Positions 21,175 through 30,299 of a stretch of DNA of 64,000 bases are shown one piece after another. The number at the start of each line of letters is the position of its first letter. The first letter of the stretch is position 1. Origin of the DNA: Candidatus Kaistia colombiensis (GTDB lineage Bacteria > Pseudomonadota > Alphaproteobacteria > Rhizobiales > Kaistiaceae); assembly GCA_029203105.1 (NCBI GenBank), contig CP119318.1, forward strand, positions 696,501-760,500. Reading direction: 5' to 3'. Position numbers and translations under genes: made by a program. The notes beneath the pieces were generated by a model. It was given only the letters and a program-made list of their open reading frames with translations, was not told where the DNA came from and ran no database searches.

Positions 21175-21708
21175 TCAGCCTGCCCGATAGAACGCAATCG
21201 CCTCGGCCTCGGTGGCCTGGACCCAGGCCGACTTGGCATCCGAATAGGCATGCGAATCGTGCGGGTGCCGGTCGCGGCTCCGGAGCTTTACCGCCTCGTA
21301 TTCGCGCGCCTTGGCCGGATGTGCGCGCAGAAAATCGCGAAATGCCAGATGGCGCTCGATATGCGGCGAGCCTTGCTCGAAGACGTGCAGCTGGATGCAG
21401 CGCTGGCCCGTCGCGCCATCGGTGAGCGTGGCATAGCGGCGGCCTGCCATGCCGTATTCGCCCCACCACTCATAGCCCAGATGCAGCAGCACCAGCCGGC
21501 AGGCGTCGAACGCTTCCAGTGAGCGGACTTCCGGGATCAGGTCGAGGATCGGCTTGGCGACGATGCCGGCGATCGCGGTCGATCCGATATGGTGGACGGC
21601 GATCAGTTGCGGCCCGAGCGCTTCGGCCAGGCGCTGTTCTTCGCGTGCCGCCGCGTCGAGCCAGGCGGGCGAATGTGGCTGCAGATCGACCGGGATCGGC
21701 GGGGGCAT
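21175..21708 (-). CDS. GrpB/UPF0157 family protein (nucleotidyltransferase fold)
   Basis: A 177-residue GrpB-family protein. The nucleotidyltransferase-like core is visible as HIGSTAIAGIVAKPILDLI (GS...D.D-like pattern), followed by the helical region with HLAFRDFLRAHP and a C-terminal Y/E/K-rich helix. The family is related to aminoglycoside and tRNA nucleotidyltransferases, but no substrate is known. It is transcribed toward pnp and lies just downstream of pckA on the same strand, separated by a hairpin. Confidence 0.85.
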   Translation of the reverse strand: MPPPIPVDLQPHSPAWLDAAAREEQRLAEALGPQLIAVHHIGSTAIAGIVAKPILDLIPEVRSLEAFDACRLVLLHLGYEWWGEYGMAGRRYATLTDGATGQRCIQLHVFEQGSPHIERHLAFRDFLRAHPAKAREYEAVKLRSRDRHPHDSHAYSDAKSAWVQATEAEAIAFYRAG

Positions 21709-21714
21709 GTGAGA

Positions 21715-21743
21715 CTCCCAGGCTGCGCAAGTCAGCCTGGGAG
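21715..21743 (-). terminator. Hairpin between pckA and the grpB-like gene
   Basis: CTCCCAGGCTG (21715-21725) and CAGCCTGGGAG (21733-21743) form a perfect 11-bp stem with a 7-base loop. It is 39 bases beyond the pckA stop on that strand and only seven bases ahead of the grpB-like start. No T-run follows, so it may be a partial terminator or a translational control structure. Confidence 0.45.
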
Positions 21744-21781
21744 GGTAGCGAAGGCGGGGCCCTTCGAAAAGGGCGCGGCGA

Positions 21782-23389
<1,608 letters not shown>

Positions 23390-23566
23390 GGGGTCGTCTC
23401 CTCTGAGAGGCGCTCGCTCCTTCGCGAGGCCTCGCTCCGGGAAAGGGTGCGCCGCGTCAGCGGCATGCACCGGCTCTGCCGACAGTCAATGCCGCCGGCA
23501 GGCCAGAACCTAGAGGATCGGATTTCGCAACCGCAACAGAAACCGCATGACTCCAGTTATCGAAAG

Positions 23567-23585
23567 CCGATTTAATCGATTTAAT
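23567..23585 (-). repeat. Tandem 9-bp repeat upstream of pckA
   Basis: CGATTTAAT occurs twice in tandem (23568-23576 and 23577-23585) in an AT-rich island otherwise unusual for this DNA, and the whole stretch with its flanks is nearly palindromic. It lies about 180 bases upstream of the pckA start and is a candidate operator. Confidence 0.4.
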
Positions 23586-23674
23586 CGGAGGATGACCAAG
23601 CAACGGACGCTACGGATTCGATAATTCTAGTCTCAAACAAACAGAATGTTCTATTTGTCTGCGAAATAACATTA

Positions 23675-24403
23675 TTATTCCAGGGATCTCGCTTGTTTTG
23701 CGAAGGACTTCAGGAAGCCGCCAGCCTCGGCCACGGTGGTTGCGCGGGTCGGAAAAGGCAAACGCGCCCGCAATGTACTCGTAGCAATGTCGATGCCGTC
23801 CGGATCGCAACCGGTGATCCGCCAGGCGCCGCCCGGCAAATGCAACAATTTGATCGCGTAGAGCGCGATCGCGTCGGCGTGATCGTCGTTCATATGCTCG
23901 ACGACCATCTTCTCGCCGTCGAGAAGATCCTGGCAATCCGAGTAATCCGGGATCAGTTCCGTGGCTGGAACTTGCGCGATATTGCCGAAGCCAGCGACGA
24001 GGTGCGAGCCGGCGATGTTCATCACATAGTGGTGGAAGCCGGGCAGGGCGGAGGCGCGGGCGGCCTTACCCTGGCGCAGCCCATAGCGCCACGCGGCATG
24101 GTCGTCGTCGCTGCGTTCGAAGCTGCCGACCAGGGTGATGCGGGCGCCGGCGAGCGGATTGCCGGTTTCGCCGCCCGGCGCGACGAGCAGCAGGGAGGCG
24201 CGCGGATCGCGCTTCAGATTATGCGTGTGCAGCGCGAGGTCGGACAGGCTGAGGATCGGCCGCAGGTCGGCCGTGGTCGCCATGGTGACCAGGGTCGCGA
24301 ACGGGTTGCCGGCCTCGTCCAGCGTCGCCAGGCTGCCGGCGATCGTGCTGCGGATCACGGCGCGGCCGGTTTCGACTGGATCGAAGGGAGAATTCTCGAG
24401 CAT
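23675..24403 (-). CDS. HugZ-type haem-utilisation protein (PNPOx-like plus DUF2470)
   Basis: A 242-residue protein. The N-terminal split-barrel flavin/haem-binding domain (about 10-150, including GSLATLDEAGNPFATLVTM) is followed by a DUF2470 domain (about 165-240, with VVEHMNDDHADAIALYA). This domain pair is typical of HugZ-like haem oxygenases and of pyridoxamine-5'-phosphate-oxidase-related proteins. A role in haem iron release is likely but not certain. The upstream region contains TGATAATCA, which resembles part of a Fur-type operator, but the match is weak. Confidence 0.82.
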   Translation of the reverse strand: MLENSPFDPVETGRAVIRSTIAGSLATLDEAGNPFATLVTMATTADLRPILSLSDLALHTHNLKRDPRASLLLVAPGGETGNPLAGARITLVGSFERSDDDHAAWRYGLRQGKAARASALPGFHHYVMNIAGSHLVAGFGNIAQVPATELIPDYSDCQDLLDGEKMVVEHMNDDHADAIALYAIKLLHLPGGAWRITGCDPDGIDIATSTLRARLPFPTRATTVAEAGGFLKSFAKQARSLE

Positions 24404-24643
24404 ATTGCTTTCCTTAGGACGTGCTACCTACAAAGCTGATTATCACTTTCATGTTTCTATGTCTCTCATTCGATGGGACTTTTCCGGACGATTGGCGGCA
24501 AGGGTTTAAATCCGCTAGGTTACACGCCATATTTTCCGCGTAATCCTGCGACGTTTAGGCGGGGGCCGGCGTCCGACGCGACACCAGCTGGCCTTCGGGC
24601 CGGTCAACGCCCATCCGGGGCAGCTTTCGGGAGAAGCTCATCT

Positions 24644-25348
24644 ATGCCGACGATCGCTCTGGTCGACGACGATCGAAATATCCTTGCCTCCGTGTCGATT
24701 GCGCTGGAGTCCGAGGGGTATCGCGTCCAGACCTACACCGACGGCGCCTCCGCCCTTGACGGCTTCCAGCAGTCGCTGCCGGACCTTGCCATTCTCGACA
24801 TCAAGATGCCGCGCATGGATGGGATGGAACTGCTTCGCCGTCTGCGCCAGCGCACCGACCTGCCGGTCATCTTCCTGACTTCCAAGGATGACGAGATCGA
24901 CGAGCTGTTCGGTCTCAAGATGGGCGCCGACGACTTCATCAAGAAGCCGTTCTCGCAACGCCTGCTGGTCGAACGGGTGAAAGCCGTGCTGCGCCGCTTC
25001 CAGCCGCGCGAAGCGGTCGCTCCGGCCAAGGTGCCGGACGCCGCCCGCAATCTCGATCGCGGCGCGCTGTCGATGGACCAGGAGCGCCATACCTGCACCT
25101 GGAACGGCCAGCCGGTCACGCTGACCGTCACCGAATTCCTGATCCTCTATGCGCTCGCGCAGCGCCCCGGCGTCGTCAAGAGCCGCAATGCCCTGATGGA
25201 CGCCGCCTATGACGATCAGGTCTATGTCGACGACCGCACCATCGACAGCCACATCAAGCGGCTGCGCAAGAAGTTCAAGGTTGTCGACGATGACTTCGAC
25301 ATGATCGAGACGCTCTATGGCGTTGGCTATCGCTTCAAGGAGGCCTGA
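24644..25348 (+). CDS. chvI: ChvI-type response regulator
   Basis: A 234-residue OmpR-class regulator. The receiver domain has the acidic pocket Asp8/Asp9, phospho-acceptor Asp52 (in LAILDIKMP) and the conserved lysine in FIKKPFS. The C-terminal winged helix ends in DDRTIDSHIKRLRKKF and VGYRFKEA. It is followed at once by the ChvG-type kinase and HprK, the conserved alphaproteobacterial order. ChvI controls envelope and acid-stress responses and host interaction in Agrobacterium, Sinorhizobium and Brucella (BvrR). The start at 24644 is preceded by GGGAGAAG; the frame is open further upstream without homology. Confidence 0.93.
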   Translation: MPTIALVDDDRNILASVSIALESEGYRVQTYTDGASALDGFQQSLPDLAILDIKMPRMDGMELLRRLRQRTDLPVIFLTSKDDEIDELFGLKMGADDFIKKPFSQRLLVERVKAVLRRFQPREAVAPAKVPDAARNLDRGALSMDQERHTCTWNGQPVTLTVTEFLILYALAQRPGVVKSRNALMDAAYDDQVYVDDRTIDSHIKRLRKKFKVVDDDFDMIETLYGVGYRFKEA

Positions 25349-25374
25349 CGCGAAGTCGGGCTACGCAGAGAGGC

Positions 25375-27159
25375 ATGACGATCAGCATTGAGGAGCCGAT
25401 TGCAGCGCGCAGGCGACCGTGGCGCTTTCGCATGCGTATGCTGCGCCGCACGTTCGGCCGCATGGTGCGCTCGATCGGCCCGCACGCCTTTTCGAGCCTG
25501 ACGCGCCGGATCATCATCCTCAACCTGGCGGCGCTGATCGTCCTCGTCTCCGGCATTCTGTATCTGAACCAGTTCCGCGCCGGTCTGATCGACGCGCGGC
25601 TGGAGAGCCTGCTGACGCAGGGCGAGATCATCGCCGGCGCGATCGCCGCTTCGGCGACGGTCGAGACCAACAATCTGACGATCGATCCGGACAAGCTGCT
25701 GGAATTGCAGGCCGGCGAAAGCCTGGTGCCGGGCGAGAACTCGATCGAAGGGCTCGATTTCCCGATCAATCCCGAACGGGTCGCTCCCGTGCTGCGCCGG
25801 CTGATCTCGCCGACCCGCACGCGGGCCCGCATTTATGATCGCGACGGCAGCCTGGTCGTCGATTCCCGCCACCTCTATTCGCGCGGGCAGATCCTGCGCT
25901 TCGACCTGCCGCCGGCGGACGAGGAGCCGGCGCTGTTCGATCGCATCTGGCAGTGGTTCAACGTCCATCTGCAGCGCGACGACCTGCCGATCTACCAGGA
26001 ACTCGGCGGTTCGAACGGCCGCGGCTATCCGGAAGTGGCGACGGCGCTGGATGGCGGTCCGTCGTCGATCGTGCGCATCACCGACCGCGGCGAACTGATC
26101 GTCTCGGTCGCCGTGCCGATCCAGCGCTATCGTTCGGTGCTCGGCGTGCTGCTGCTCTCGACCCAGGGCGGCGACATCGACCAGATCGTCCATGCCGAGC
26201 GCATGGCGATTGTGCGCGTCTTCCTCGTCTCGGCCGGCGTCGTCGTCCTGCTGTCGATCCTGCTCGCCAGCACCATCGCCGCGCCGCTGCGTCGGCTCGC
26301 CGACGCCGCCGACCGGGTCCGGCGCGGCGTCACGGCGCGGCCGCAGATTCCCGACTTCTCCAATCGCCGCGACGAGATCGGCCACCTGTCGCAGGCGCTG
26401 CGCGAGATGACGGGAGCGCTGTTCAATCGGATCGAGGCAATCGAGAGTTTTGCCGCCGACGTCAGCCACGAGCTGAAGAATCCGCTGACCTCGCTTCGAA
26501 GCGCCGTCGAGACGCTGCCGCTGGCCAAGACGGCCGCTTCCAAGAAGCGCCTGAACGACATCATCCAGCACGATGTCCGGCGGCTCGACCGCCTGATCAG
26601 CGACATCTCGGACGCCTCCCGCCTGGATGCCGAATTGGCGCGCCAGGACGCAACGCCGGTCGAGGTCGCCGCCGTCGTCGAGGCGGTGGTCTCGATGGCG
26701 CGCGACACGACGCCGCCCGAGGGGCCGCGCATCTCGCTCGAGATCGCCGAAGCGGAGGAAGCCGATGCCTTCGTCGTGCTCGGCCATGATAGCCGGTTGG
26801 CGCAGGTATTCACCAATCTGATCGATAACGCCCGCTCGTTCTGCCGCCAGGACGGCGCCGTACGCGTTTTCGTGCGGCGCAATGGCGGCTTCGTCGACGT
26901 CGTCGTTGAGGATGACGGGCCGGGGATTCGCGCCGAGCAGATCGACCGCATCTTCGAGCGCTTCTACACCGATCGCCCCGAGCAGGAGGCGTTCGGCCAG
27001 AACTCCGGCCTTGGCCTCTCGATCTCCAAGCAGATCGTCGAGGCGCATCGCGGCCGGATCTGGGCCGAAAACCGCTCCAGGGGCAAATCGGGCAAGGCGG
27101 ATCGCGCCGAGATCGTCGGCGCGCGCTTCACCGTCCGCCTGCCTTCGGCCGACTCGTGA
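25375..27159 (+). CDS. chvG: ChvG-type sensor histidine kinase
   Basis: A 594-residue membrane kinase (ExoS/BvrS type). Transmembrane helix 1 is at about residues 46-64, a large periplasmic sensor domain spans about 65-280, and helix 2 is at about 281-300. A HAMP segment is followed by the HisKA box SFAADVSHELKNPL with phospho-acceptor His365. The ATPase domain has NLIDNARSF (N box), DDGPGIR and GLGLSIS. It senses envelope or acid stress and phosphorylates ChvI. Its stop overlaps the hprK start (GTGA), coupling a two-component system to the PTS. Confidence 0.94.
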   Translation: MTISIEEPIAARRRPWRFRMRMLRRTFGRMVRSIGPHAFSSLTRRIIILNLAALIVLVSGILYLNQFRAGLIDARLESLLTQGEIIAGAIAASATVETNNLTIDPDKLLELQAGESLVPGENSIEGLDFPINPERVAPVLRRLISPTRTRARIYDRDGSLVVDSRHLYSRGQILRFDLPPADEEPALFDRIWQWFNVHLQRDDLPIYQELGGSNGRGYPEVATALDGGPSSIVRITDRGELIVSVAVPIQRYRSVLGVLLLSTQGGDIDQIVHAERMAIVRVFLVSAGVVVLLSILLASTIAAPLRRLADAADRVRRGVTARPQIPDFSNRRDEIGHLSQALREMTGALFNRIEAIESFAADVSHELKNPLTSLRSAVETLPLAKTAASKKRLNDIIQHDVRRLDRLISDISDASRLDAELARQDATPVEVAAVVEAVVSMARDTTPPEGPRISLEIAEAEEADAFVVLGHDSRLAQVFTNLIDNARSFCRQDGAVRVFVRRNGGFVDVVVEDDGPGIRAEQIDRIFERFYTDRPEQEAFGQNSGLGLSISKQIVEAHRGRIWAENRSRGKSGKADRAEIVGARFTVRLPSADS

Positions 27160-27605
27160 CGACGGCGCCGGACACGATCCACGCCAGCGCCGTCATCGTC
27201 GACGGTGCCGGCGTGCTGATCCGCGGGCCATCCGGGTGTGGAAAATCGTCGCTGCTGCTCGCCCTCCTGATGGCCGACCGTCCGGCGAGCCGGCTGGTCG
27301 CTGACGACCGCGTGATCCTCTCGGTCGCGCAGGGCCGGCTCCGCGCCGGCGCGCCCGACACCCTGGCTGGCCTGTTGGAGATTCGCGGCCAGGGCATTGT
27401 AACTGTGCCGTATTTGTCGCCGGTATCGATCGATCTTGTCGTTGATTTCGAAATGCCCGAGCGCTGTTCGCGCATGCCCGACGCGGCGGACCAGACGGCA
27501 TTGATCCTCGGTGTCGCCGTCCGTCGTCTGGTTCTTCCGCAAGGGCAGGCGGACAGCTGGATCCGGGTCCGAGCCGCATTGGCGTTCGGTTCGGCGATTG
27601 TCTAG
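27156..27605 (+). CDS. hprK: HPr kinase/phosphorylase, short alphaproteobacterial form
   Basis: A 149-residue protein containing only the catalytic half of HprK. The P-loop GPSGCGKS is at residues 24-31, and a C-terminal part of the HPrK fold (LGVAVRRLVLPQGQ) follows. The N-terminal domain of Firmicute HprK is missing, as is usual in alphaproteobacteria. It phosphorylates a serine of HPr. The GTG start overlaps the chvG stop, and EIIA and HPr genes follow, forming a regulatory PTS without sugar permeases. Confidence 0.92.
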   Translation: MTTAPDTIHASAVIVDGAGVLIRGPSGCGKSSLLLALLMADRPASRLVADDRVILSVAQGRLRAGAPDTLAGLLEIRGQGIVTVPYLSPVSIDLVVDFEMPERCSRMPDAADQTALILGVAVRRLVLPQGQADSWIRVRAALAFGSAIV

Positions 27606-27776
27606 TATCGTTCTAGTACGTATGGAGAGCGTCCCGCTTTTCTCTTGCGTTGCGGTAGGGTTCGGTCAAGATGCGGCGCCATGGCCGATCATGACCGGCC
27701 GCCGGAACAAAGCGGTCTCGATGTTTTCCAGGGCTCGATCCGGGCTCGAACTGAGAAAAACAGGTATTCGAAGGGC

Positions 27777-28178
27777 ATGATCGGGCTCGTCCTTGTTACC
27801 CACGGCCAGCTCGCGACCGAGTTTCGGGCGGCGTTGGAGCACGTGGTTGGTCGCCAGACGCAGATCGAGACGATCGCGATCGGTCCGGAAGACGACATGG
27901 AGCAACGGCGTCAGGATATTCTGGAGGCCGTGCTGCGCGTCGATGACGGCAGCGGCGTCATTCTCCTCACCGACATGTTTGGCGGCACCCCTTCCAACCT
28001 GGCGATCTCGGTCATGGAGGCCGGTCGGGTCGAGGTCATTGCCGGCGTCAACCTGCCGATGCTGATCAAGCTCGCCAGTGTTCGTATCGAGAAGCCGCTT
28101 GCCGACGCCGTCACCGGCGCGCAGGAGGCGGGCCGGAAATATATCAACGTGGCCAGCCAGGTTCTCGCAGGGCATTAG
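27777..28178 (+). CDS. PTS mannose-type EIIA protein
   Basis: A 133-residue single-domain EIIA of the mannose family. His9 in LVTHGQL is the phospho-acceptor, and the DMFGGTPSN loop is the second family hallmark. No EIIB or EIIC gene is present nearby, so its role is regulatory, accepting phosphate from HPr. The frame is open to 27645, but the family begins with MIGLVLVTHG, which fixes the ATG at 27777. Eight bases separate it from the HPr gene. Confidence 0.93.
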   Translation: MIGLVLVTHGQLATEFRAALEHVVGRQTQIETIAIGPEDDMEQRRQDILEAVLRVDDGSGVILLTDMFGGTPSNLAISVMEAGRVEVIAGVNLPMLIKLASVRIEKPLADAVTGAQEAGRKYINVASQVLAGH

Positions 28179-28186
28179 AGCGCAGC

Positions 28187-28477
28187 ATGACCGACATCGA
28201 CATGACCGAGCTCTATCGCGACCTGCCGATCGTCAATCGCAAGGGCCTGCACGCCCGTGCCTCGGCCAAGTTCGTGCAGTGCGCTGACGCCTTCGAGGCG
28301 TCGATCACCGTGTCGAAGGACCAGAACACGGTGGGTGGCACCTCGATCATGGGCCTGATGATGCTGGCCGCCGGCATCGGCTCGTCGATCCGCGTCGCCG
28401 CCGAAGGGCCGGACGCCGAGGCGGCGCTCGATGCCATCGCGACGCTGGTGGCGGATCGGTTCGGCGAAGAGGAATAG
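28187..28477 (+). CDS. HPr-family phosphocarrier protein
   Basis: A 96-residue HPr. The EI-phosphorylated histidine is His22 (in KGLHARAS) and the HprK-target serine is Ser53 (in GGTSIMGLMML). The presence of this serine fits the HprK gene two positions upstream. An N-terminal extension of about seven residues compared with E. coli HPr is seen. With EIIA it forms a phosphorelay that in Hyphomicrobiales adjusts carbon metabolism and ChvI/ChvG output. Confidence 0.95.
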   Translation: MTDIDMTELYRDLPIVNRKGLHARASAKFVQCADAFEASITVSKDQNTVGGTSIMGLMMLAAGIGSSIRVAAEGPDAEAALDAIATLVADRFGEEE

Positions 28478-28518
28478 TCCTCCCCATCCGCCTGTCGAAC
28501 GGTGCATTGCTGCGCCAC

Positions 28519-28534
28519 ATAAAGACATCTTTAT
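28519..28534 (+). promoter_or_regulatory. SahR-like operator upstream of ahcY
   Basis: The palindrome ATAAAGA-CA-TCTTTAT has 7-bp perfect arms. An ATAAAGAT-rich palindrome is the type of site described for SahR, the ArsR-family repressor of ahcY and methionine-cycle genes in proteobacteria. Here it lies 67 bases before ahcY and just upstream of the candidate promoter. Assignment to SahR is by recalled motif similarity and position. Confidence 0.55.
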
Positions 28535-28541
28535 ATCCTGA

Positions 28542-28569
28542 TTGCTGCCCGGCGTTGTCTCGGCTATAA
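28542..28569 (+). promoter_or_regulatory. Candidate ahcY promoter
   Basis: TTGCTG (28542-28547), a 16-base spacer and CTATAA (28564-28569) lie 32 bases before the ahcY ATG. The palindrome at 28519-28534 ends seven bases ahead of the -35 box, so a bound repressor could affect polymerase access. Confidence 0.5.
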
Positions 28570-28601
28570 GCGCGACAAATCCAACGCATGGAGATCAGCA
28601 A

Positions 28602-30005
28602 ATGGTTGCCGCCAACGACTACGCGATCAAGGATATCGGCCTCGCCGATTGGGGCCGCAAGGAACTCGCCATCGCCGAGACGGAAATGCCCGGCCTGATG
28701 AGCGTGCGCGCCGAGTTCGGTCCGTCGCAGCCGTTGAAGGGGGCCCGGATCGCCGGCTCGCTGCACATGACGATCCAGACCGGCGTGCTGATCGAGACGC
28801 TGAAGTCGCTCGGCGCCGACATCCGCTGGGCCTCGTGCAACATCTATTCGACCCAGGACCATGCTGCCGCGGCGATCGCCGCGTCCGGCGTTCCGGTCTT
28901 CGCCATCAAGGGCGAGAGCCTCGAGGATTATTGGGAATACACCCACCGCATCTTCGAATGGCATGACGGCGGCGTGCCGAACATGATCCTCGACGATGGC
29001 GGCGACGCCACGGTTCTCGTCCATCTCGGCCTGCGCGCCGAGGGCGGCGACACCGCCTTCCTCGACAAGCCCGAGAACGAGGAAGAGGAAGTCCTCTTCG
29101 CCGCGATCAAGAAGCGTCTCGTTTCGAAGCCCGGCTGGTATGGCGAAATCGCCCGCTCGATCAAGGGCGTCACCGAAGAGACGACGACGGGCGTGCATCG
29201 CCTGTACGACATGCAGAAGAAGGGCACGCTCCTCTTCCCGGCCATCAACGTCAACGATTCTGTCACCAAGTCGAAGTTCGACAACCTCTATGGCTGCCGT
29301 GAATCGCTGGTCGACGGCATCCGTCGCGGCACCGACGTGATGATGTCGGGCAAAGTCGCCATGGTCGCCGGCTTCGGCGATGTCGGCAAGGGCTCGGCCG
29401 CGTCGCTGCGCCAGGCCGGCTGCCGCGTGCTGGTCTCGGAAGTCGATCCGATCTGCGCCTTGCAGGCTGCGATGGAAGGCTATGAGGTCACGACGATGGA
29501 CGATGCCGCGCCGCGCGCCGACATCTTCGTCACCGCCACGGGCAATGTCGACGTCATCACGATCGACCATATGCGCGCCATGAAGGACCGTGCGATCGTC
29601 TGCAACATCGGTCACTTCGACAGCGAGATCCAGATTTCGGCTCTGCGCAATCTGAAGTGGAACAATGTGAAGCCGCAGGTCGACGAGATCGAGTTCGCCG
29701 ACGGCAAGCGCATCATCCTTCTGTCGGAGGGCCGCCTGGTCAATCTCGGCAATGCCACCGGCCATCCGAGCTTCGTGATGTCGGCGTCCTTCACCAATCA
29801 GACGCTGGCCCAGATCGAGCTCTGGACCAAGCCTGGCCAGTACGAGAAGAAGGTCTACACGCTGCCGAAGCACCTCGACGAGAAGGTCGCGGCGCTGCAT
29901 CTGGACAAGATCGGCGTCAAGCTGACCAAGCTCAGCGACAAGCAGTCGGCCTATATCGGCGTCGCCCAGACCGGCCCGTTCAAGCCCGACCACTACCGTT
30001 ACTGA
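28602..30005 (+). CDS. ahcY: AhcY, adenosylhomocysteinase
   Basis: A 467-residue S-adenosylhomocysteine hydrolase that splits SAH into adenosine and homocysteine, relieving product inhibition of methyltransferases. The NAD-binding GFGDVGKGSA motif and the C-terminal HYRY end are intact, and the insert typical of the longer bacterial form is present. GGAGATC upstream of the ATG at 28602 supports this start over an in-frame start at 28542. Its regulation is probably tied to SAH through the adjacent palindrome. Confidence 0.97.
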   Translation: MVAANDYAIKDIGLADWGRKELAIAETEMPGLMSVRAEFGPSQPLKGARIAGSLHMTIQTGVLIETLKSLGADIRWASCNIYSTQDHAAAAIAASGVPVFAIKGESLEDYWEYTHRIFEWHDGGVPNMILDDGGDATVLVHLGLRAEGGDTAFLDKPENEEEEVLFAAIKKRLVSKPGWYGEIARSIKGVTEETTTGVHRLYDMQKKGTLLFPAINVNDSVTKSKFDNLYGCRESLVDGIRRGTDVMMSGKVAMVAGFGDVGKGSAASLRQAGCRVLVSEVDPICALQAAMEGYEVTTMDDAAPRADIFVTATGNVDVITIDHMRAMKDRAIVCNIGHFDSEIQISALRNLKWNNVKPQVDEIEFADGKRIILLSEGRLVNLGNATGHPSFVMSASFTNQTLAQIELWTKPGQYEKKVYTLPKHLDEKVAALHLDKIGVKLTKLSDKQSAYIGVAQTGPFKPDHYRY

Positions 30006-30099
30006 CCGAATAATTCGGCCCTGACGATCGGTCGCAGCCGATCCCTACCCGTCGTGGCTGGTCAGTGGTGCAGGCGCTATATTTTGGGTGCCTGTAGTC

Positions 30100-30116
30100 T
30101 TAACTGGCGGTTAACC
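30100..30116 (+). promoter_or_regulatory. Perfect CtrA-binding box upstream of divL
   Basis: TTAA (30100-30103), a 7-base spacer and TTAACC (30111-30116) match the full CtrA consensus TTAA-N7-TTAA(C). It lies in the 294-base ahcY-divL gap, about 185 bases before the divL ATG. The sequence match is direct; binding and regulation are inference. Confidence 0.65.
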
Positions 30117-30299
30117 ACGATCATCTGACTATCTTGGGCCATGCGGATCCCCCGCATGGCCTTTTTCTCGTCGTCATCGGCTTCACACCGAATTCCCCCT
30201 GCCGCTACATTGGGGATGATTCGCGTGAAGAGCCGGAGTTCGTAGTCGGCGCCGAGACGGGTCGATTTCATTACTCTGACGGCGGAAGGGCCCTGCCGC

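Noticed and set aside
24404..24643. Fur or Irr box between the HugZ-type gene and chvI
   Set aside because: TGATAATCA resembles part of a Fur box, but the rest of the palindrome is absent, so it is not listed as a site.
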